Source: Castor canadensis
Taxonomy: Eukaryota; Chordata; Mammalia; Rodentia; Castoridae
Assembly (NCBI RefSeq): GCF_047511655.1
Contig: NC_133405.1
Coordinates: 92,353,046 to 92,417,045 of the forward strand
DNA length: 64,000 nucleotides
Reading direction: 5' to 3'
Each line of letters starts with the position of its first letter. Position 1 is the first letter of the stretch. The notes under the pieces are model-generated. The model saw only the letters and a program-made list of their open reading frames with translations. It ran no database searches and was not told where the DNA came from. A program made the position numbers and the translations under genes. Below, piece after piece: positions 1 through 11,411 of this stretch.

Positions 1-110
1 AAATCACTAAACAAACAATTCCAAGAAGCAGCAACAACAAATTCTGGGGAGGAATAAGAATTTGATTTCCAGGCATATGCATTTTGTTACTGAAAATGTC
101 CAGTTTTGAG

Positions 111-192
111 GCTGGCAATGTGGCTTGAGTGGTAGAGTATCTGCCTAGCCAGCGCAAGGACCCGAGTTTGAACCCCATTACTGCAAAAATGT
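111..192 (+). mobile_element. ID/tRNA-like SINE
   Basis: GCTGGCAATGTGGCTTGAG (A-box region) to 'gagtttgaaccccattactg' (B-box region). AAAATGTCCAGTTTT (94-108) and AAAATGTTCAGTTTT (186-200) are a near-exact target-site duplication. Confidence 0.9.
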
Positions 193-224
193 TCAGTTTT
201 TAATCAAAAAAATTATATAAGGCA

Positions 225-330
225 TTCAAAGAAACAAGAAACTATGGGAAGGGGGCACAGGAAGTGGGTCAAACAATGTATACACATGTAAGTTAAATGT
301 AAAAACACTAAAATAAAGAAAACACACTAT
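225..330 (+). mobile_element. L1 3' tail fragment
   Basis: AACTATGGGAAGGGGGCAC followed by CAAACAATGTATACACATGT and an A-rich end. A near copy at 35660-35750 shows this is a repeat end, probably an L1 3' UTR. Confidence 0.6.
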
Positions 331-454
331 GGTCCATACACATGAAAACATTAATACAAATTGTTTCTGAGGAAATCCAGACACTACTGAGAAGACTTTA
401 AATGAACTATTTTTAAACATGCTCAAAGAGCTAAAGAAAAATCACATACAAAAA

Positions 455-790
455 CCTAAACAAACAACTCCAAGAAACAGCAACAAGAATCATGTCTCAC
501 CAAACAAAGAATATCAATAGAGAGAAAGAATTTATTAAAAAAGGAAGCAAAAAAATATTCTGGAGTTGAAAAGTAGAATGCAAATGAAAAATTCACAGGA
601 AAAGTTCAAAACGGAGATGTAAGCAGACAGAACAAAATCAGCAAACTGAGAATGGGTCAACTGAGATTGCAGTTTGAAGAGTAGAAAGGAAAAAAATGAA
701 GAGTCTTACATCAGTGGGACCTCATCAAATATACCAACATATGCATGATGAGCACTCCAAGGAAAGAAAAGGGCCAAGAGATAATATAAT
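455..790 (+). mobile_element. Old L1 fragment (5' UTR/ORF1-like region)
   Basis: A-rich degenerate sequence with ORF1-upstream wording such as AAAGAAAAGGGCCAAGAGA (762-780). A 40-bp segment at 455-495 is a diverged copy of positions 1-45, so both may belong to one rearranged element. Confidence 0.5.
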
Positions 791-796
791 AAAATG

Positions 797-860
797 ATTC
801 CTGTAATCCCAGCTACTGAAGAGATGAACATTGGGAGGATGGTAGAACAAGAAAAAAAAA
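797..860 (+). mobile_element. B1-like SINE fragment
   Basis: 'cctgtaatcccagctactga' followed by 'gggaggatggtagaacaag' and poly-A. Confidence 0.65.
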
Positions 861-1038
861 TATGGGTGTTGTTGCCTTTTCATTTTAAATACAAATATAG
901 ATAGGAGGAACCAGGAAAGAGGGAATGATTTAAGACAGGGATCTATAATAATGAACAACATCAGGAACAAGTTACTGGATTTCTCTGCTCTTTACCTCTA
1001 AATTAAGTCAATGTATAAAATTAAGAAAATGATACCTT

Positions 1039-1122
1039 GGGCTTAGTGACATGCCTCAACTGGTAGAGGGCTTGCCTAGCAAGTACAAGGCCCTAAGCTC
1101 AAATCTCAGTAGTAGGAAAATA
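1039..1122 (+). mobile_element. ID/tRNA-like SINE
   Basis: 'gcttgcctagcaagtacaag' and 'ctcaaatctcagtagtagg' mark a diverged copy. Confidence 0.85.
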
Positions 1123-1324
1123 CTGGAAACTACCCAAACAATGAAAAATTTGAAGAAACTTTAGACAATCATAGATGGCATACTTTGACAGTAAAGTGTT
1201 CACATACAGAAGGTGTGAAGTTAAATTTTAAGAGGAAACAATTTCTTCTTTCATAGTATTAGCCTCAGTCCCAAAAACACCTATGTTGTTCCAAACAACC
1301 ATACAACCGTGCAGTTACTCACTC

Positions 1325-1432
1325 TCTTTTTCTGTGTAGCCAATGTAAGCCAGGTTGGACTGGAACTGGCAATCATTCTCCTTCTGCCTCCCAAGTGCTA
1401 GGATTACAGGTGTACACCATGACATCTAGCCA
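1325..1432 (-). mobile_element. B1-like SINE
   Basis: 'caagtgctaggattacaggt' with upstream 'gtagccaatgtaagccagg' is the antisense of a B1 monomer. Confidence 0.85.
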
Positions 1433-1965
1433 TGCATTTAAACTTTCTTTCAATGCTTTCACAGAATGTTTTTAACAATTTTTAAAATATATCTTAATTT
1501 TATTTTGATGAGTTACTAGCTACCTTAGTTGTACCCTGAATGGTGAACCAGCTATTATCCTTTTCCTATTAATCTGAAATGCCATTTTTAACATTAATTT
1601 AGCCCACACTGGATCTATTTCTGCAACTTATTTATTAGTCAATTCCACTTTTATCACCACACTATTCTAATTGCTATAGCTTCACAAAATGCTTTAATAC
1701 CTAAAGAATAAGTACTTCCTCATTATATTTCTACTATTTTCTTGGCTATTTGCAGGACTTCCAGTTAAGACCCAGAAATTGCTGAAAACCATAATAAGGC
1801 TAAGTATGTACAAAGGCTGGGGAAAACATAAAAGAGACAGGTAAGTCAAACCAAAGTTCTGAATTTGTGAGACAGAGTAAGCTTGAAAGAGTATATCTGC
1901 ATAATTACTTTCCTTTTGTGTCTTCTTTTGTCCTCATTGTTTTAGAGTATTTGGTTTTTGTTTTG

Positions 1966-2218
1966 TTTTGGTTAGTACAAGGAATTGAACTCAGGGCCTA
2001 GTACAGGCTAAGCAAGTGCTCTAGTACAATTTTAGCCACGCTCCTCAGCCCTTTCTGATTTAGTTATTTTTGGACAGGGTCTCATGTTTTTGCTTGTGAT
2101 CCTACTAAAGCCTGCATAGCTGGATTATGGGAACATACCACCATGCCCAGCTTTATTGGTTGAGAAGGGACTCTCGCTAACTTTTTGCCTGGGCAATCCT
2201 CCTGATCTCTTCCTCCTG
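1966..2218 (-). mobile_element. Three-part composite SINE (tRNA-like + two B1-like units)
   Basis: 'attgaactcagggcctagta' (tRNA part) is followed by two B1-like units, 'gcatagctggattatgggaa' and 'ctcgctaactttttgcctgg'. The third unit is cut short. Confidence 0.7.
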
Positions 2219-2219
2219 T

Positions 2220-2378
2220 TTTTTTTTCGTGGTACTGGGGTTTGAATAGGGAGTGACACTCTATTCAAAAAATAACAAAAGCAAAAAAGGCTGGGGATGT
2301 GGCTCAAGTGATAAAGGACCTGCCTTAGAAAGTGCAAGGCAGAGTTCAAACCCCAGTTGCACCAAAAAAAAAAAAAAA
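2220..2378 (+). mobile_element. ID-like SINE next to an inverted SINE fragment
   Basis: 2220-2258 is an antisense stub ('ggtactggggtttgaatag'). 2288-2378 is a plus-strand copy with 'ggctggggatgtggctcaag' and a 15-A tail. Confidence 0.8.
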
Positions 2379-2609
2379 TTAAGAGCAAATAAACAATAAA
2401 GAACGCCAAGACAAATAAGCACAAAGTAATTTTTTATAAATATTGAAACACGACAGTCAATCCTTTTTCTAAAAGCACTGACTGAATTATTTTTGAATAC
2501 GCTACGTACAAAAAACAATAACTCACATGAAAGGATTTAGGAAAAAAACACTTTGAACAGGTAACAAATGACTAGTATCTCTAATATTACTTTTATAGTA
2601 GGGAATAAA

Positions 2610-3150
2610 ACCACTAGAAAATAGACAAAAGGGCTTATATACAAAATTACATACAAAATTTGTTAATGCAGGGAAAATGAGTATGTAGCAATAGGAAAAC
2701 AGTTGAATAAAACTATGGTATCTTCAAACGGTAGAATATTATGTAGACGGTAAAAGAATGACATACCTATACATGTGATTTAAAAATGATTTTCTTTTTG
2801 GTACTAGGGTTTGGACTCAGGGCCTCACACTTGCTAGGCAGGTGCTCTACCACTTAAGCCACTCTGCCAGCCCTGTCTTATGTTGTTTTTTGTTTTGTTT
2901 TGTTCTGAGAGAAGGTCTCATGAACTTATTTGCCTGAGATGGCTTTCAATAGAGTCCTGAGTAGCTAGGATTACAGGCATAAGCCACTGGTGCCCAACTT
3001 TAAAAATTATTTTTAAACAGTTTCAAATAAAAAAGGTCAGAGTGCAAAACAGCCCTGCATTTGTAATTCAATAACAGAAGTAGTCCAACAGGTAGTGTAA
3101 TATGAAAGTGTAAATATATGTGTATATACATATCTATATGGAAAAAAAAC
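2610..3150 (+). mobile_element. Old L1 relic, split by a SINE
   Basis: 'ggaaaacagttgaataaa' and 'gtagaatattatgtag' match the usual ORF2 3' wording, in decayed form. The SINE at 2795-2998 interrupts it. Confidence 0.5.
2795..2998 (-). mobile_element. Two-part SINE (tRNA-like + B1-like)
   Basis: 'ggtgctctaccacttaagcc' and 'tagctaggattacaggcata', joined by a TTTTG-rich linker at 2884-2903. Confidence 0.9.
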
Positions 3151-3229
3151 ACAAATGGGGATCTTTGACTAGCATTTTCTGCTTAGTGATCTTAGCTCTC
3201 TCAGTATCATCCATAGGCTTACGACACTT

Positions 3230-3710
3230 TAAGAAGATGTTTCTAAATGTTTTCAAACAATGGTGCAATGAGAATCCTTAAGCATGTCTCTAACAGTTGC
3301 CTTAAAATGGAACCACTGGGTGAAATAAAATGGAGATGCTGCTGAAAAATCTTTAAAAAGGGTATTCATACACCAGTCATGTGTATTTGTTTCCTACAAA
3401 CTACCCAATGAGATATTATTGCCCAACAAATGATTAATTTAATTCGCTTCGTTGTGCATTTCCAAATTATTCTTAGTATAATCCTTTCATGTCTTATTGG
3501 CCAGTTTACAGGAAGTATCACACATTACTCTCTGAATTGCCTGTTCAATTGCTTTTCCACATTTTCCTACTGAGTTACTTCCATTTTCACTGATTGGTAG
3601 GAGTTGTTTACGTATTTTAAATGTTATTTCTTGGTTCTGTAAATAACCAAATACAAGTTTCAAATTTTCACTTACTCAAATCCATTAGTATTTCTAAATA
3701 GATTCTAGTT
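3230..3710 (-). mobile_element. Probable old L1 relic, antisense
   Basis: Phrases such as 'gtgcatttccaaattattc' resemble the antisense of ORF2 C-terminal sequence. It is heavily decayed, and subfamily and exact ends are not visible. Confidence 0.4.
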
Positions 3711-4470
3711 CTCTTGTCTTCCTTAGGAAACCATCCATTTACCAAAGTTATTAAAAGTCACCTGCATTTACCTGTAAATATATTTATAGGAGTTACATAA
3801 ATGGTGTAAAGAGAGAATCTAAACATATTTCTCCATGAAACAGCAGTGTTTGATCATAAGTAACATGAGGCCTACTACCGCAATCTGAAGATACATATTT
3901 GTCTACTCCTGTGCCAGTTATAAACCTATTTAAATCACTATGGCTTTATAGTTTGTTATCTGATACAGTAAATTATCCCTGATTCTTTATTAGTGTTTTC
4001 TTAGATATTTTCACGTTATTTCTGCTTTCTGGTCGATGGTATATATCACCACTTAACTAATCTAACTGCTCAGCTGCATTCTCCATGTAGTTGTACAGAT
4101 TGCTACAACCTGATACAGGTACTATTTTGCTTCCATCAGGCATGTGCAGGGGTATCAAGCCAAGTGTGTATGTGTCTCCAAACTCATTTAGGTCTGTTGT
4201 ATATTTCCTAACAATATAAATAAAAGTAAAACTGATTTAAATGAGAAAGGGAATTATTTTATGAAACCTAAGTTGAGTATTATGTGAAAACTCAATGACA
4301 AAATACTAAAACAAAAACCACATTGTCAAACTAAGGAAGAAAGATTCAGGGGTAAGTATAAAAAATACAAAATTCTGTGTTTAGATTCCTTTAGAAGTGT
4401 CTTTACATTGTTACCTCAACTTAAAGAAATCACAGGTCACGTAGCTTACGTAAGATACTAGATTTCTTTC
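3710..4470. other. HUWE1 intron, nothing recognised
   Basis: AT-rich sequence without a clear repeat, exon or ORF. Confidence 0.6.
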
Positions 4471-4507
4471 CTTCCTTCCTTCCTCCCTCTCTCCCTCCCT
4501 CCCTTTT
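4471..4507. repeat. (TTCC)n/(CTCC)n repeat
   Basis: Pyrimidine tetranucleotide run adjoining the SINE at 4503. Confidence 0.9.
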
Positions 4508-4722
4508 TTTGGTGGTACTAGGGTTTGAATTCAGGGCCTTACACTTGCCAGGCAGGCAGCCACTCTACCACTTGAGCCACTTTGCCAGCCCAGTTTTGCA
4601 TTGGGTATTTTCAAGATAGGATCTCGTGACCTATTTGCTTGGGCTGGCCTCGAACTACGATCCTCCTGATCTCTGCACCTCCCAAGTAGCTAGGATTACA
4701 GATGTGAGCCACTGGGGCAAGA
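4503..4722 (-). mobile_element. Two-part SINE (tRNA-like + B1-like)
   Basis: A complete antisense copy from 'ttttggtggtactagggttt' to 'gtgagccactggggc'. It is preceded by a TTCC/CTCC simple repeat (4471-4505), the expanded complement of its A-rich tail. Confidence 0.92.
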
Positions 4723-5162
4723 ACACCAGACTTTTAAAATAAAAGTATAGTCATTGCTACTACATGAAAGGATGAGTAAGGGAACTTAACATTTGTGTTT
4801 TAGCTATTTTGGGGTGGTATGTAACAATCACTTTTAAAACACTCCCTGCTTTACTAAGATTTTAGAAATAAATAAAAACCAACAATCTATTGCTCCTAAT
4901 TTCATCAAATGCAGCTGCTACTATATTTAGTTTTCCCATATGAAAAAAAAATGCTATCTCTTTCTACTTAGACCATCTTTTAAATATGTAAGTAAAGGTC
5001 TAGTGTTCTAACAGAAATTAAATATTGCTGCTTAATTTTCTTTTATTTATGTACCTATTGCATTATTCTTCAAACTGCCTTTTTCTGTCAATAACAACAC
5101 TTACTCCTGATTATCTATCCTTTAATTTTTTTTTAAACTGTATGTTGCTTTCTACTCTTTTT

Positions 5163-5242
5163 CCTAGGATGGTACTGGTATTTGAACTCAGGGATCTGCT
5201 TCCTAGGCAGATGCTCTACCACTTGTGCCACACCTCCAGCCC
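5163..5242 (-). mobile_element. ID-like SINE
   Basis: 'gatgctctaccacttgtgcc'. TATGTTGCTTTCT at 5142-5154 and 5246-5258 looks like its target-site duplication. Confidence 0.88.
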
Positions 5243-6260
5243 TTTATGTTGCTTTCTTTTTCTTTTAGCATATAATAGTTGTACAGGGAGATATACTGTG
5301 ATATTTACATATGTCCTTATGACATCTTAGATTTACCCCCTCTTTCATCCTCCCTCTTCCCCCTTTTTAGAACAATTTCAACAGGTTTCATCTTCTATTT
5401 TCATATATGAACACAAAATACATCCAATATATTCACCCTCATTTACCCTTTCTTTATGCCCACTCCCCACCCCCCAGTGGCACCCATCCCCAGAAAAAGA
5501 CTTGTTTTACCCTCCTGTCCTTCATTTTTTTTCAAGTGTATATTGACAGTCCAAGGGGGTTTCACCTTGGTACTTAAGGCCTGTATATATCATGCTTTAA
5601 TCAAATTAACCCACATATTACTTACTCTATCATCATGTTCCCCTAATATTCAATGACTTATAGTGCATTGCTATATTATATTCATATATAGATGAGTTGT
5701 TTCAATAGTTTTTATTTTCGAATATTTTCTTTCCCTCTCTGGCCTCCCATCAGGCAAACCCACTAACAGAGTCTTGTTCTCATTCTAACTATGTATATGT
5801 TATGTATATACGGTTGTATGTATGTTGCCTTTTATGAACCTATCTTTAAGTTTTAGAAATATTACTTACTGAGCAATAAACATCATTTTATTTTTTTGCT
5901 TGTTATTTACTCAGAACTGTTTAAAAGCTATCACTGTTACAGTGTGTACTATTTGGTCTACTACCTCTAAGTGTTACATATTCTACAGTTTGTATACCAC
6001 ATTTTAGCTATTTAATCCCCTAATGATGAACAACTAGGTTGCTTCCAACTCTTCACCTCCACAAACAATGATGCAATATCCTGATATCACATTTATGGAG
6101 TGATGTGATAATCATCTTTGGCATATATACCCAGGAGTACCAGCCTACACTTCTATTGGTAACGCATAAGATTTCCTATATCCTCAGATACCTGGTTAAT
6201 CTGATGCTTAAAAAGTTATATCTTATACTTTTATCTCTCTAATTACTAATGAGTTTGAGC
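5240..6260 (-). mobile_element. Probable old LINE relics, antisense
   Basis: 5246-5790 resembles an L1 3' region in antisense (CT-rich blocks near 5330-5370 and 5456-5520). 5990-6200 has 'gatgaacaactaggttgc' and 'ggcatatatacccaggagta', an antisense L1 phrase. Confidence 0.5.
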
Positions 6261-6399
6261 ATCAACTCACATGCTTAATTTCCTGGTTTATGAATTACCT
6301 TCCATTTTTGCCTGTTTATCCTTATTGATCTGGTGGAGCCTCAGGGATATCCAACAATAGCTCCTAGTTTTTAAACATTTCTCAATCTATCATGTGTCT

Positions 6400-6509
6400 A
6401 TTTTTTTTTTGAGATTAGGTTTTGCTAGACAGCCCAGTCGGGTTTGAACCTCTCCTGCCTCTGCCTACTGAAACTGGGACCACAGGCAGGCACAACTAAG
6501 CCCAGGCCA
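6400..6509 (-). mobile_element. B1-like SINE
   Basis: Poly-T, 'gagattaggttttgctagac' and 'aagcccaggcc' bound a diverged monomer. Confidence 0.8.
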
Positions 6510-6729
6510 TGTACCTGATAACTTTTGACTTTGCCAGTGCTGCTTAATTTCACCAACTGCTTAACAAGTTTATTTCCGAATGCTATTTGACCACATCAGT
6601 AAGTATACAGTATTTAGTAAAACTGACATTTTTCCTAATGAAGGAAGCAGTATGTTGATTTACATTCCTATATAAGTGCCTAATGAGAAGCATTGAGCTA
6701 TGGTGATCTGCATGGAAAAGGGAGCCTTA

Positions 6730-6938
6730 ATTTTTTTTTTTTTTTAGTATAATAATCTTTTTGGTGGTACTGGGGTTTGAACTCAAGAGTCTTGCAAGCG
6801 CTCTACCACTAGAGCCACACCCTCAGCCCTTGATGCTTGTTTGTTCTTTTAGATAGGGTCTTGGGCTTCTGCCAGGGCTGGCTTTGAAACACAATCCCAA
6901 ATAGCTGAGCTTACAGGCATGAGCCACCACATAGGCAT
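6730..6938 (-). mobile_element. Two-part SINE (tRNA-like + B1-like)
   Basis: 'actggggtttgaactcaaga' and 'cttacaggcatgagccacc'. The 'taggcag' box of the tRNA part is shortened. Confidence 0.88.
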
Positions 6939-7028
6939 AAAATTCAAAATTTTATCTATTGGTTTAATTTTTAGGGAATTTTAATTCATGTTTTCTCTGC
7001 CACTAGATAACAATATAACCTCTTACAT

Positions 7029-7246
7029 CACTTTTTTTTTTGGTGGGAGAGGTTTTAATTCAGGGCTTCATGCTTGCCATGCAGGCTCTCTTCTGCTTGA
7101 GCCACATCTCCAGTCCACTTTGCTCTAGTTATTTTGGAGATATAGTCTCCAGGATTATTTGCCCAGGCTGGGCTCCAAACTGTGATCCTCTTAATCTCAG
7201 CCTCCCAAGTAGCTAGGATTACAGGAGTGAGCCACTGGTGCCTGGC
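7029..7246 (-). mobile_element. Two-part SINE (tRNA-like + B1-like)
   Basis: 'aattcagggcttcatgcttg' to 'gagccactggtgcctggc', full length. Confidence 0.92.
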
Positions 7247-7854
7247 TCATCTTCAATTAAGTTTATAGTTTTACCCAATATGGTTTATTTCACAGACACT
7301 ATACTTGTTTCATACTGTGAGTAGAGTCTTAATACCAATCATTTTGTAACTGATTATTACTAATGTATAGAGGAGTTATTTTTGTATATTGATCTTTTTT
7401 CTTGGCTATCTCACTGCATTTTTATTACTGCTAATAATTTTGTATTATCTCCTCAGGAATCCAAAAGACTCAACCCCATCACCTACAAATAACAAATTTT
7501 TTTCCTAAACATATATATTCTAATTTCTTTCTTTTCTCTCAAATTGGTTAGGACCTCTACTACATATTAAAATGCTAGAAGTAATACTTGGCATTTTATG
7601 ATTTTTGAATTCAGTTTCTACATTATGATTTTTGGTTGATAATGTATAAACTTAGTTTCTTTCCCTCGCTTCCTCAGATTTTATGTTACAATCAATGTGC
7701 TAAATTTTATCAAATGATTTTCAAGTATCTATTGATCTATGCATTCTTTTTTTCTTTTAACTATGGATATTTGGGGATACAGTGTTGAACTGCCTTGCAT
7801 TATTTAATAACATGAGGAAATGCTTGCAGATGTTAGAAAAACAGGTTGCAGGAA

Positions 7855-7930
7855 TGGGGTGTAGCTTAGTGGTAGAGTACTTGCTTAGTATGAGTGAAGC
7901 TCTTGAGTTCAATCCCCAGCACTGCTTAAT
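7855..7930 (+). mobile_element. ID SINE
   Basis: 'gtagcttagtggtagagtac' and 'gttcaatccccagcactgc' match the rodent ID consensus. A duplicated 'aaacaggttgca' (7839 and 7956) flanks it. Confidence 0.92.
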
Positions 7931-8231
7931 AAATAAATATGTAAGTGGAAAAAAGTAAACAGGTTGCATTTCTATATATACATATTTGCAAATGCAAGAA
8001 GAAAAAACCCTCAAATTTTAAAGGAGACCTCACTGGGTTAAAATTATATGTGACCGATTATCATCTTTTTTGTATACTATCTTATATGTCCTAGAATTTT
8101 TGCTTTAACAAAAATTCTATAAATTTAAAAATCATTAAAAAATGATTTTAACTAATCAGGGTAGCTAATAATAGCCTGAAACCTGAGTTTTGAGGTAGAC
8201 ATTAAATTAGCTATTAAAAAACCCACCCTTC

Positions 8232-8420
8232 ATCCGGGTGTGGTAATGCTCACCTATAATCCCATCTACTTGGGGAAAAACTCAAGACCTTATCGAAAAA
8301 CTACAGCAAAAAAGACAGGGGACAGGGCTAAAGAGGTAGAGCACTTACCTTGCAAGTACTAGGCTCTGAGTTCAGACTCCAGTACCCTCTACTCTGTGCC
8401 CACCCCCCCAAAAAAACCAA
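8232..8420 (+). mobile_element. Two-part SINE (B1-like + tRNA-like), internally deleted
   Basis: 'ccgggtgtggtaatgctcac' starts it and 'agagcacttaccttgcaag' is its tRNA part. The middle of the B1 part is missing. Confidence 0.85.
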
Positions 8421-8845
8421 AGAAAAACCCACAAAAAAACCCAGTTATATCTCTAACTAAAATATGTATTATCAATTAACCTCTAGGAATACCGGGCAAT
8501 AGTTTGGTAGATTTGACATTTTGTGGAAGAGCTTTTGACTTCAATTACAACCACTACTATACAAAACTAAGGAACGTTCCTTCCATTTATTCTAAAACTG
8601 AGGTTAAACATATTAAATTTCCACATAAGAAAACTAACCTCAGAGCTTTTTGAACGAAGATTCTGCCTTATGACCAGAGACCCAGGAAAGGAAACCCTTC
8701 AAAATTAATCCATAATCTGAGTTTTGTTTTTTAAGTCAGTAAAGTTAGTTCACGGATTCCAATCCGAGTTCACATGAAAGAAACGCCTGTTGAAAGGACC
8801 CAATTGCTCCAATTTGTGTTCTTCTAATCTTCACCTAAGACTCAC

Positions 8846-8998
8846 CTCTGCCAAATGTTGTAGTCGTGTCAGCAGTGGGGTCCTCTTGTCAGATCCAAGA
8901 CGGGTGATGTAGTTTGATCTTTTGCTGAATACATACAGAAGGTTAAGGACTGCCAGCACCACTTGCATATCAGAAGAAGCCAATAGAGTTGTCAAATG
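8846..8998 (-). CDS. HUWE1: HUWE1 coding exon 4 (codons 118-168)
   Basis: This 153-nt exon encodes 51 residues from [20 protein letters not shown] to [10 protein letters not shown], within the DUF908 / armadillo-like start of HUWE1. The donor is GTGAGTCT at 8845. The acceptor is TGTCTGTGTAG, preceded on the minus strand by a run of C and then 21 T. That makes the splicing pyrimidine tract a simple-sequence run (9009-9041). Phase 0 at both ends. The next HUWE1 exon, expected to begin SWGGKENGFG, was not found in 1-8845. Confidence 0.97.
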
Positions 8999-9008
8999 CT
9001 ACACAGAC

Positions 9009-9041
9009 AAAAAAAAAAAAAAAAAAAAAGGCGGGGGGGGG
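9009..9041 (+). repeat. Poly-A/poly-G run at a HUWE1 splice acceptor
   Basis: 21 A followed by a G-rich run (GGCGGGGGGGGG). On the gene strand it is C-rich then T21, forming the pyrimidine tract 11-43 nt upstream of coding exon 4. Confidence 0.95.
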
Positions 9042-9099
9042 AGTTCAAGGTATCAGGCACTCAGCCATGAGAAATTTAAATGCCAATGTAATTATGTAT

Positions 9100-9916
9100 T
9101 TGTCAACATTCCCAAAGCTATCAAGTTGTAAAGCCACAAAAAAAAAAGTACAAATATTTGAGAACTACCAGTATGTAATGTTGTCCCTAAGGAGCTGACA
9201 ATCTAGCAGCTGCTCAGAAAGTGGAATAAAAGCAAAAAAAAAACCGAACCACAAAATTGCACAGATGTCCCAACAGGAAAGAGATTACAAGAAACAAATG
9301 TGATATAATACATATGTGGAATTTAAGAACATTAAGTTTCCAACTAGACTAAAAAGTATTGTGAAACAAATATAATTCTATATTCCATCTACATCTTTAT
9401 GACAAATATTAACATACAGCATCCTTCATATAGGAGCTAAAGATATTGGCAATACCCAATGGCAATTACATAAAATAAGATTGGTATAGTACATAAGTAA
9501 CCTCAGAGTGATTATTTTGATTTGTAAATACAATTAAAATTCATCAATATATTAAAGCACGTGGTCAGAGTTTAAATCAGTAATTTAGCTGCTAATGAGC
9601 TGAGGCTTTTTCTCTGCTGATTATCCTGAAGACCATGGAATTTCTTGAGTAGCATATCTATTTCATCTTCAACAGACTGCTTATCCACTCCCCACTTGGA
9701 AGACCTTTTTGCTAGGCATTTGCTTCAGTTACTCCACTTATTTTCTAAGTCATTTTTTTTCTGCTTTTGCGTTTTGATTCTGATTTCTATAGGAAAATTA
9801 ACACACCTACCTAGCTAATGGAGGTAAAACATTTCCCAATTGGGCTAAAGGAAAATAACTTATTATTTCAGTGGTTTTTTTTTTTTGACCAATTCAAAAA
9901 CTCACTGATTGCCCTG
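9100..9916. other. HUWE1 intron, mostly unique
   Basis: No repeat family that I can name; only A-rich runs (for example 9138-9147). Confidence 0.6.
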
Positions 9917-10105
9917 CCCACTTGCTTTTTCCACGGAACTGGAGATTGAAACCATAGCCTTAGCTTGCTAGGCAAGCGCTCTATCACTTAAGGTATGCCC
10001 ATATTCCCAAAACCCATTTTATAAAAAAAATTTTGTCTTTGATATTGGGTCTAACTTTACCCATGCTGGCCTTGAACTTTCTTCTATGTCTGGAGTAGCT
10101 GCCAC
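9917..10105 (-). mobile_element. Diverged two-part SINE
   Basis: 'gctaggcaagcgctctatca' (tRNA part) and 'catgctggccttgaactttc' (B1 part), separated by an A-rich linker. It stops 30 bp before the MER2-like element. Confidence 0.75.
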
Positions 10106-10137
10106 TTTACTCTTTATAGACACAGAGTATGCTGTGG

Positions 10138-10456
10138 ATACAGTTGGCCTCCATAGCTCAGGGTCACACGTCCATTGACTCAATTAACCATACATACACA
10201 TGTTTTTTGAAAAAATGCATCTCTTTTTTTCTTGTCAGCATTCTCTAAATAATACAGCACAACACCAGTTTGTACTGCATTTACACTGTGTTTGGTATTA
10301 TAAGTAATCTGGAGATGATTTTAAGTACATCGGAAGATGTTGTGTAGGTTATATGCAAACATCTATTTTATAAGGAACTTGATGGTCTACAGATTTTTGT
10401 ACATTTGGGGTGTTGTGGAACTAATACCCCCATGGGTACTGAGGGAGGACTGTATA
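10138..10456 (+). mobile_element. MER2-like Tigger (TcMar) DNA transposon
   Basis: Non-autonomous DNA transposon: the 5' end TACAGTTGGCCTCC and the 3' end GGAGGACTGTA are imperfect inverted repeats. The interior has 'tattataagtaatctggaga' and 'ggttatatgcaaacatct', diagnostic of MER2. No transposase frame. Confidence 0.8.
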
Positions 10457-10751
10457 TATTTTGGCGAGTGTGTGAAAGAATGGAGAAGAGACCGAAGTAG
10501 TACATTAAAGCCTAACGGACTTGTAAGTACATTAATGTATTAAGGAAGTCAAAGTATTTCTAATAGTTTAAGAGTAATTTGGGGTCAAAGATCAATTCCT
10601 GAAATTCTCTAATGAAATACTTCAACATGTACTACATTTGTCATTCATTTACTGCATCTTGAAAGGCAGAGTCAATATGATAATACAGAATCTTCTTATC
10701 AACCCTAAGAAGGGTAATATCTATACTTAAGAAATATCTTACCATTGTGTT

Positions 10752-10838
10752 TTTCCCCCTTGAGGTACTGGAGATTGAACCCAGATCCTTGCACATGCTA
10801 AATAAGCACTCTATCACTAAACTAAATCCTCAGTCCTA
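10752..10838 (-). mobile_element. ID-like SINE
   Basis: 'gagattgaacccagatcctt' and 'aagcactctatcactaaac', 150 bp downstream of HUWE1 coding exon 3. Confidence 0.85.
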
Positions 10839-10985
10839 ACATTATCTTTGATGCTGAAAAACTCAGAGTTCCATAATGAAAAGGAAAAATGCAACCCATA
10901 GGGGAGAAATACCAATTCTCTTGTTTATGGATATGCACAATTCTAGTTAAGAACAGATCCCATAGGCTTGGACTTCTTCCCCTAC

Positions 10986-11192
10986 CTCTATTGAACTGTA
11001 CAGATGCCGGGAAAAGCTGTACTCAATGAGCAAGGCTGTGAAGTTCAGTACAGCCAAGAGAAGCATTTTCAGCTGCTCTCTTTCTGGCCTATCACATACA
11101 AGCATCCATGACATATTCTCCACCGTTTGTCCAGCATCTGCCAGTATTCCATCAAAGCGATCCAACAAGTCCACCCAGTGATACAACTCGCA
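10986..11192 (-). CDS. HUWE1: HUWE1 coding exon 3 (codons 49-117)
   Basis: This 207-nt exon encodes 69 residues, starting [20 protein letters not shown] and ending SRHLYSSIE. The acceptor is CTCTCTCTAG with a good pyrimidine tract and the donor is GTAGGGGA. The segment belongs to the N-terminal helical armadillo-like region that leads into the DUF908 domain; the helix-rich, leucine-rich composition fits. Phase 0 at both ends. The downstream intron is 1987 bp. Confidence 0.97.
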
Positions 11193-11232
11193 CTAGAGAG
11201 AGAAGGAGAAAGCGGATATAAAAATACGGTAA

Positions 11233-11367
11233 AAGCAGTGAGGTATGGTGGCATACACCTATAATTCCAGCACTTGTAAGTATGAGGCAGGAAGATCCAG
11301 AGTTTAAGGCAACACAGGGACACATAGTGAGACTGTCTCAAAAAAAAAAGAAAAGAAAAGAAAAGCA
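11233..11367 (+). mobile_element. B1-like SINE
   Basis: 'tatggtggcatacacctata' to 'gagactgtctcaaaaaaaa'. It begins 41 bp upstream of the coding exon 3 acceptor. Confidence 0.9.
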
Positions 11368-11411
11368 CTGACATAGTTGAGCCTTTGGGGGAGGGGGAGC
11401 AGGGAGGCAAT

